The position numbers and the translations under genes are program-made. From the NCBI GenBank assembly GCA_026786125.1, contig JAJAYU010000058.1, positions 1 through 8,516 of the forward strand: DNA of 8,516 bases, in the 5' to 3' direction. A model generated the notes under the pieces. It was not told where the DNA came from, searched no databases, and saw only the letters and a list, made by a program, of their open reading frames with translations. Shown here in pieces: positions 5,804-8,516 of the stretch; the first letter of the stretch is position 1; each line of letters starts with the position of its first letter. The DNA is from Chamaesiphon sp. GTDB taxonomy: Bacteria; Cyanobacteriota; Cyanobacteriia; Cyanobacteriales; Chamaesiphonaceae.

Positions 5804-5884
5804 ATTAATTAGTGCAGATAATCGCACGGCTAAATTTCGATCCTTTGGCTCGATACTTTGTTTTGACTCTAAGTCTATGGATCT
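5804..5884. other. Short convergent gap without a clear terminator
   Basis: The stop codons of the HetZ-related gene and the sensor kinase face each other across 81 bases. Only small dyads are seen, such as GACT-CTA-AGTC, with no proper hairpin plus T tract. Transcripts may overlap here. Confidence 0.4.
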
Positions 5885-8516
5885 CTAATTTGACACTGGA
5901 AAGGGAGTAGTTGTACTCGGAATTAATTCGACTGCGGCGGGTTGCGATCGAGATAGTTCCTGTGTCCAGTGAGCGATTTTGGCGGATAGTTCGTCTTTGC
6001 GAACGGGTTTGGACAAGAAATCATCCATTCCCGCCAGCATTGCCAATTCCCGATCTTCTTTCATGGCACTGGCGGTAAGGGCGATGATGATCGTATGACG
6101 GGTTGCGCCCTCGCGCAGTCGAATTTCGCGGGTGGTGGCATAACCATCGAGGCGGGGCATGTGACAGTCCATAAAAATTGCGTCGTAATCTTGGTGAGCA
6201 ATTTTGGTGAGCACTTCTTCGCCGTCACAGGCAAGATCGGCAGTGTAGCCCAATTTTTTGAGTTGATTGAGGGCGACTTTTTGGTTGACTTTATTATCCT
6301 CCGCTACCAAGATTCGCATTCGATCTCCGACTCGTTCGGGGAGGATCGGTTGGGGTGGTTTGGGATCGGTAACGGACTCAAATGACTTGCTGTCGGCGGT
6401 AATTATGCGGGTGGTTGGGTCAATACATTTGTGCAATAAACTGAGCGGCTTGGCTGGTTTAAAGGCGTATCCAGCGATCGAGGATTGTTGCTGGAGGATC
6501 TGAGCGCGATCGTATTCATTAAATGTAATCGTTGCAATTGTTCGCAGATTTGCGAGTTCTGGATAGTCAGCAATTTGCTCTGGGAGGGTGGTATTTGGAC
6601 TATCTGGAAAGGAAAAATCGGTAATTAGCAGTTGAAATGGTTTCTCTATTTTCACTGCTGCTAGGAGGAGATTGAGTGCAGTCACACTAGTTGTAGTAGT
6701 TTCGACGATCGCCCCATATTGTTTGGCTGTAGCTTCGATCGCATTGCAACTATGATACCAATTTCCGGCAATGAGTAAGCGTTTACCCTGGACAGCTTGG
6801 GCGAGTTGGCGACTGAGTGCCAATTCCTGGTTGATGGCTGGGGTGAGGCTACTTCCACGGTTACAAATCAGGGTAAACCAAAAAATCGAACCCGCATCGG
6901 GGGCACTAATTACGCCAATTTCACCGCCCATCATTTCGACTAGTCGCTTGGAAATTGCCAATCCTAATCCCGTACCTCCATATTGACGAGTGGTAGAGGA
7001 ATCAGCTTGGGAAAAGGAGTGAAAGATTTTGTCTTGGCTATCGGAATCGATGCCGATACCAGTATCTTGAACTTGGCAATACAGGGTAGTTTGGCGATCG
7101 GTCGTCGCGATCGCGCTAATATCAATTGAGACTCCACCTCGATCGGTAAATTTGATCGCATTACCAATTAAATTGGTGAGAATTTGACTCAATCTGGTCG
7201 GATCGCCTTGGAGATTAGTCGGAATTGTCTGCTCGATCCGACAGCTCAATTCGATTCCTTTACAGTAAGCATTGTTACCCAATACTTCGATCGTTTGTTC
7301 TACAGTTTCAGTTAGGTTAAAGTTAATTTCTTCTAGATGTAGTTCTCCGGCTTCGATTTTGGAAAAGTCGAGAATTTCATTGATAATATTTAGCAAATTA
7401 TCGGAGCTACCTCGAATAATTTCAACAAATCCACGTTGTTCTTGATTGAGTTTAGTATCTAATAATAGTTCGGTAAAACTGATGATTCCATTCATGGGTG
7501 TGCGAATTTCATGGCTCATATTTGCCAGAAATGCACTTTTCATTTTTCCGGCTGACTCGGCTAATTTACGAGCTTTTTCTAGTTCAATATTTTCAATAGT
7601 TAGCTCCTGACGACGATGGCGTTCGAGATCGAGAGACAATGACTGAAGTTGCTTGGCTACAGTGATATCTTCAATTACTAATAAAAATCCTGAAACTACA
7701 GCGATTTCTTCAATTTTTTTGCCGTCAATAATATCTCGTTGAATTTCCTGCCAGTTATATAAGGCTTCTAATCTCAGTGTAAAAAACTTGTCCTTCCGTT
7801 TGACTTCCTTGGCGGGTAAGCTTCGACAAGTATGTAAATCTTTGAAATGTTCAGTCCACTCCTGCTGTGTGAACCAATTTGGAATTAAACATTGTTCGAT
7901 GTTATCGCCAATGTTAATATTTAATAGTTGGGAAGCGACTGAATTGCAGAACCAAACGGTACCATCTAATTCGGTCGCTAATAGCCCCATCGATAAGCTA
8001 TGAGCAATTGCGGTTTGAGCTGATTGTGCCCGACCTAATTCGGCAGCAAGGGTGGCTAATTTAGCAACCTTACCAACTGGAATTGGTGGAAAAAGTTGCT
8101 GATCACCAAAACGCGGCGTGTGAGCAGCTAGATTAATTTGATGGGTTTGCCACAGCCTGTCAATCTCCCGCTTAACCAAAAAATCTGTATACTGACGTTC
8201 GCAATATGCTACGCCTAAGGTAGTTAATAAAATCAGGCTAATTGGTGCCGCAACTGGTAGCCAATAATTACTGGCTAGAGAGAGCGTGACGATCGCAATC
8301 CAGCCTCCAGTCAAGCCCAATGCTGCTAATAACCGTCGCCCATGAGTTAGTCCACTCAGATGATAACTTAAGAATGGACTGATGCCTAGCAGCGCAAAAA
8401 ATAGCCATTTATCGTCGATAATCTGTAATTGACATTGTTGGAGTAAATTATCGACAACTGCGGCATGGAGATAAATATTTGCAGCACCTTCTACTCGATC
8501 GAATGGGGTATCGATC
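5885..8516 (-). CDS. CHASE2 hybrid sensor histidine kinase, 5' end outside the window
   Basis: The frame stays open to the right edge: the TTG at 8318-8320 is internal and at least 65 more codons precede it. Numbering from the codon at 8513-8515, 876 residues are visible. Residues 1-35 (DTPFD, then YLHAAVVDNLL) look like the end of an extracytoplasmic CHASE2 sensor domain. Three membrane helices follow (about 37-56, 62-84, 86-105), then a PAS-like domain (about 170-290) and a short coiled coil. HisKA contains H335 in MSHEIRTPMNG. HATPase has N448/N452, DTGIGI (D484) and GGTGLGLA (513-520). A degenerate receiver (about 578-700) lacks the acidic pair. An intact receiver (about 733-852) has E739/D740, phospho-acceptor D783, T814 and K836. 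It probably autophosphorylates H335 and passes phosphate to D783. No Hpt domain is visible. Signal and output are unknown. Confidence 0.93.
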   Translation of the reverse strand, partial: IDTPFDRVEGAANIYLHAAVVDNLLQQCQLQIIDDKWLFFALLGISPFLSYHLSGLTHGRRLLAALGLTGGWIAIVTLSLASNYWLPVAAPISLILLTTLGVAYCERQYTDFLVKREIDRLWQTHQINLAAHTPRFGDQQLFPPIPVGKVAKLATLAAELGRAQSAQTAIAHSLSMGLLATELDGTVWFCNSVASQLLNINIGDNIEQCLIPNWFTQQEWTEHFKDLHTCRSLPAKEVKRKDKFFTLRLEALYNWQEIQRDIIDGKKIEEIAVVSGFLLVIEDITVAKQLQSLSLDLERHRRQELTIENIELEKARKLAESAGKMKSAFLANMSHEIRTPMNGIISFTELLLDTKLNQEQRGFVEIIRGSSDNLLNIINEILDFSKIEAGELHLEEINFNLTETVEQTIEVLGNNAYCKGIELSCRIEQTIPTNLQGDPTRLSQILTNLIGNAIKFTDRGGVSIDISAIATTDRQTTLYCQVQDTGIGIDSDSQDKIFHSFSQADSSTTRQYGGTGLGLAISKRLVEMMGGEIGVISAPDAGSIFWFTLICNRGSSLTPAINQELALSRQLAQAVQGKRLLIAGNWYHSCNAIEATAKQYGAIVETTTTSVTALNLLLAAVKIEKPFQLLITDFSFPDSPNTTLPEQIADYPELANLRTIATITFNEYDRAQILQQQSSIAGYAFKPAKPLSLLHKCIDPTTRIITADSKSFESVTDPKPPQPILPERVGDRMRILVAEDNKVNQKVALNQLKKLGYTADLACDGEEVLTKIAHQDYDAIFMDCHMPRLDGYATTREIRLREGATRHTIIIALTASAMKEDRELAMLAGMDDFLSKPVRKDELSAKIAHWTQELSRSQPAAVELIPSTTTPFPVSN
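7107..7114. repeat. HIP1 octamer
   Basis: Perfect GCGATCGC inside the kinase HATPase region. Confidence 0.9.

Noticed and set aside
5804..5884. Bidirectional terminator between the convergent genes
   Set aside because: Only 4-bp dyads without a following T run.
6095..6385. 96-aa + strand frame inside the kinase gene
   Set aside because: Antisense to the intact receiver domain, whose motifs are clear in the other strand; a shadow.
8318..8320. TTG as the start of the sensor kinase
   Set aside because: The frame stays open upstream with CHASE2-like and membrane sequence, so the true start lies outside the window.

Overview
The window looks like cyanobacterial chromosome. PetP is a cytochrome b6f subunit known only from cyanobacteria and red algae. 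The ArsA-like ATPase with a C-terminal HSP20-like domain and the HetZ-related protein are also cyanobacterial gene types. The DNA is full of CGATCG hexamers and holds three perfect HIP1 octamers (GCGATCGC), a typical cyanobacterial signature. The genus cannot be fixed from this stretch. A HetZ relative does not by itself show that the organism makes heterocysts.

Layout from left to right. (1) The 3' end of a small cupin gene (+), followed by a weak terminator. (2) A spacer of about 320 bases that may hold an unrecognised 35-residue reading frame on the minus strand. (3) A tight + strand pair, petP and an ArsA/Get3-type ATPase, one base apart and closed by a strong intrinsic terminator with a 14-bp perfect stem. 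(4) A minus-strand two-gene operon: a fold-type III PLP-dependent decarboxylase (GTG start), then an ATP-grasp ligase 12 bases downstream. (5) A 416-base divergent spacer with two stem-loops and several palindromes. (6) A HetZ-related putative DNA-binding regulator (+). (7) A large hybrid sensor kinase (minus), convergent with the regulator and running off the right edge. Its visible part reads CHASE2 end, three membrane helices, PAS, HisKA, HATPase, degenerate receiver, intact receiver.

Functional groups. petP and the ATPase are probably co-transcribed and translationally coupled, which suggests a photosynthetic or membrane-protein setting for the ATPase. The decarboxylase and the ATP-grasp enzyme look like a two-step unit: one makes an amine from an amino acid and the other makes an ATP-driven amide or peptide-like bond. 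Both have conserved catalytic residues, but substrate-contact positions in the decarboxylase differ from standard diaminopimelate decarboxylase, so the product is open. This pair is the best candidate for undescribed chemistry here. The HetZ-related gene and the kinase converge and need not be functionally linked.

No tRNA, rRNA, CRISPR array, insertion sequence or phage gene was recognised. Promoter calls are by-eye matches and are weak.
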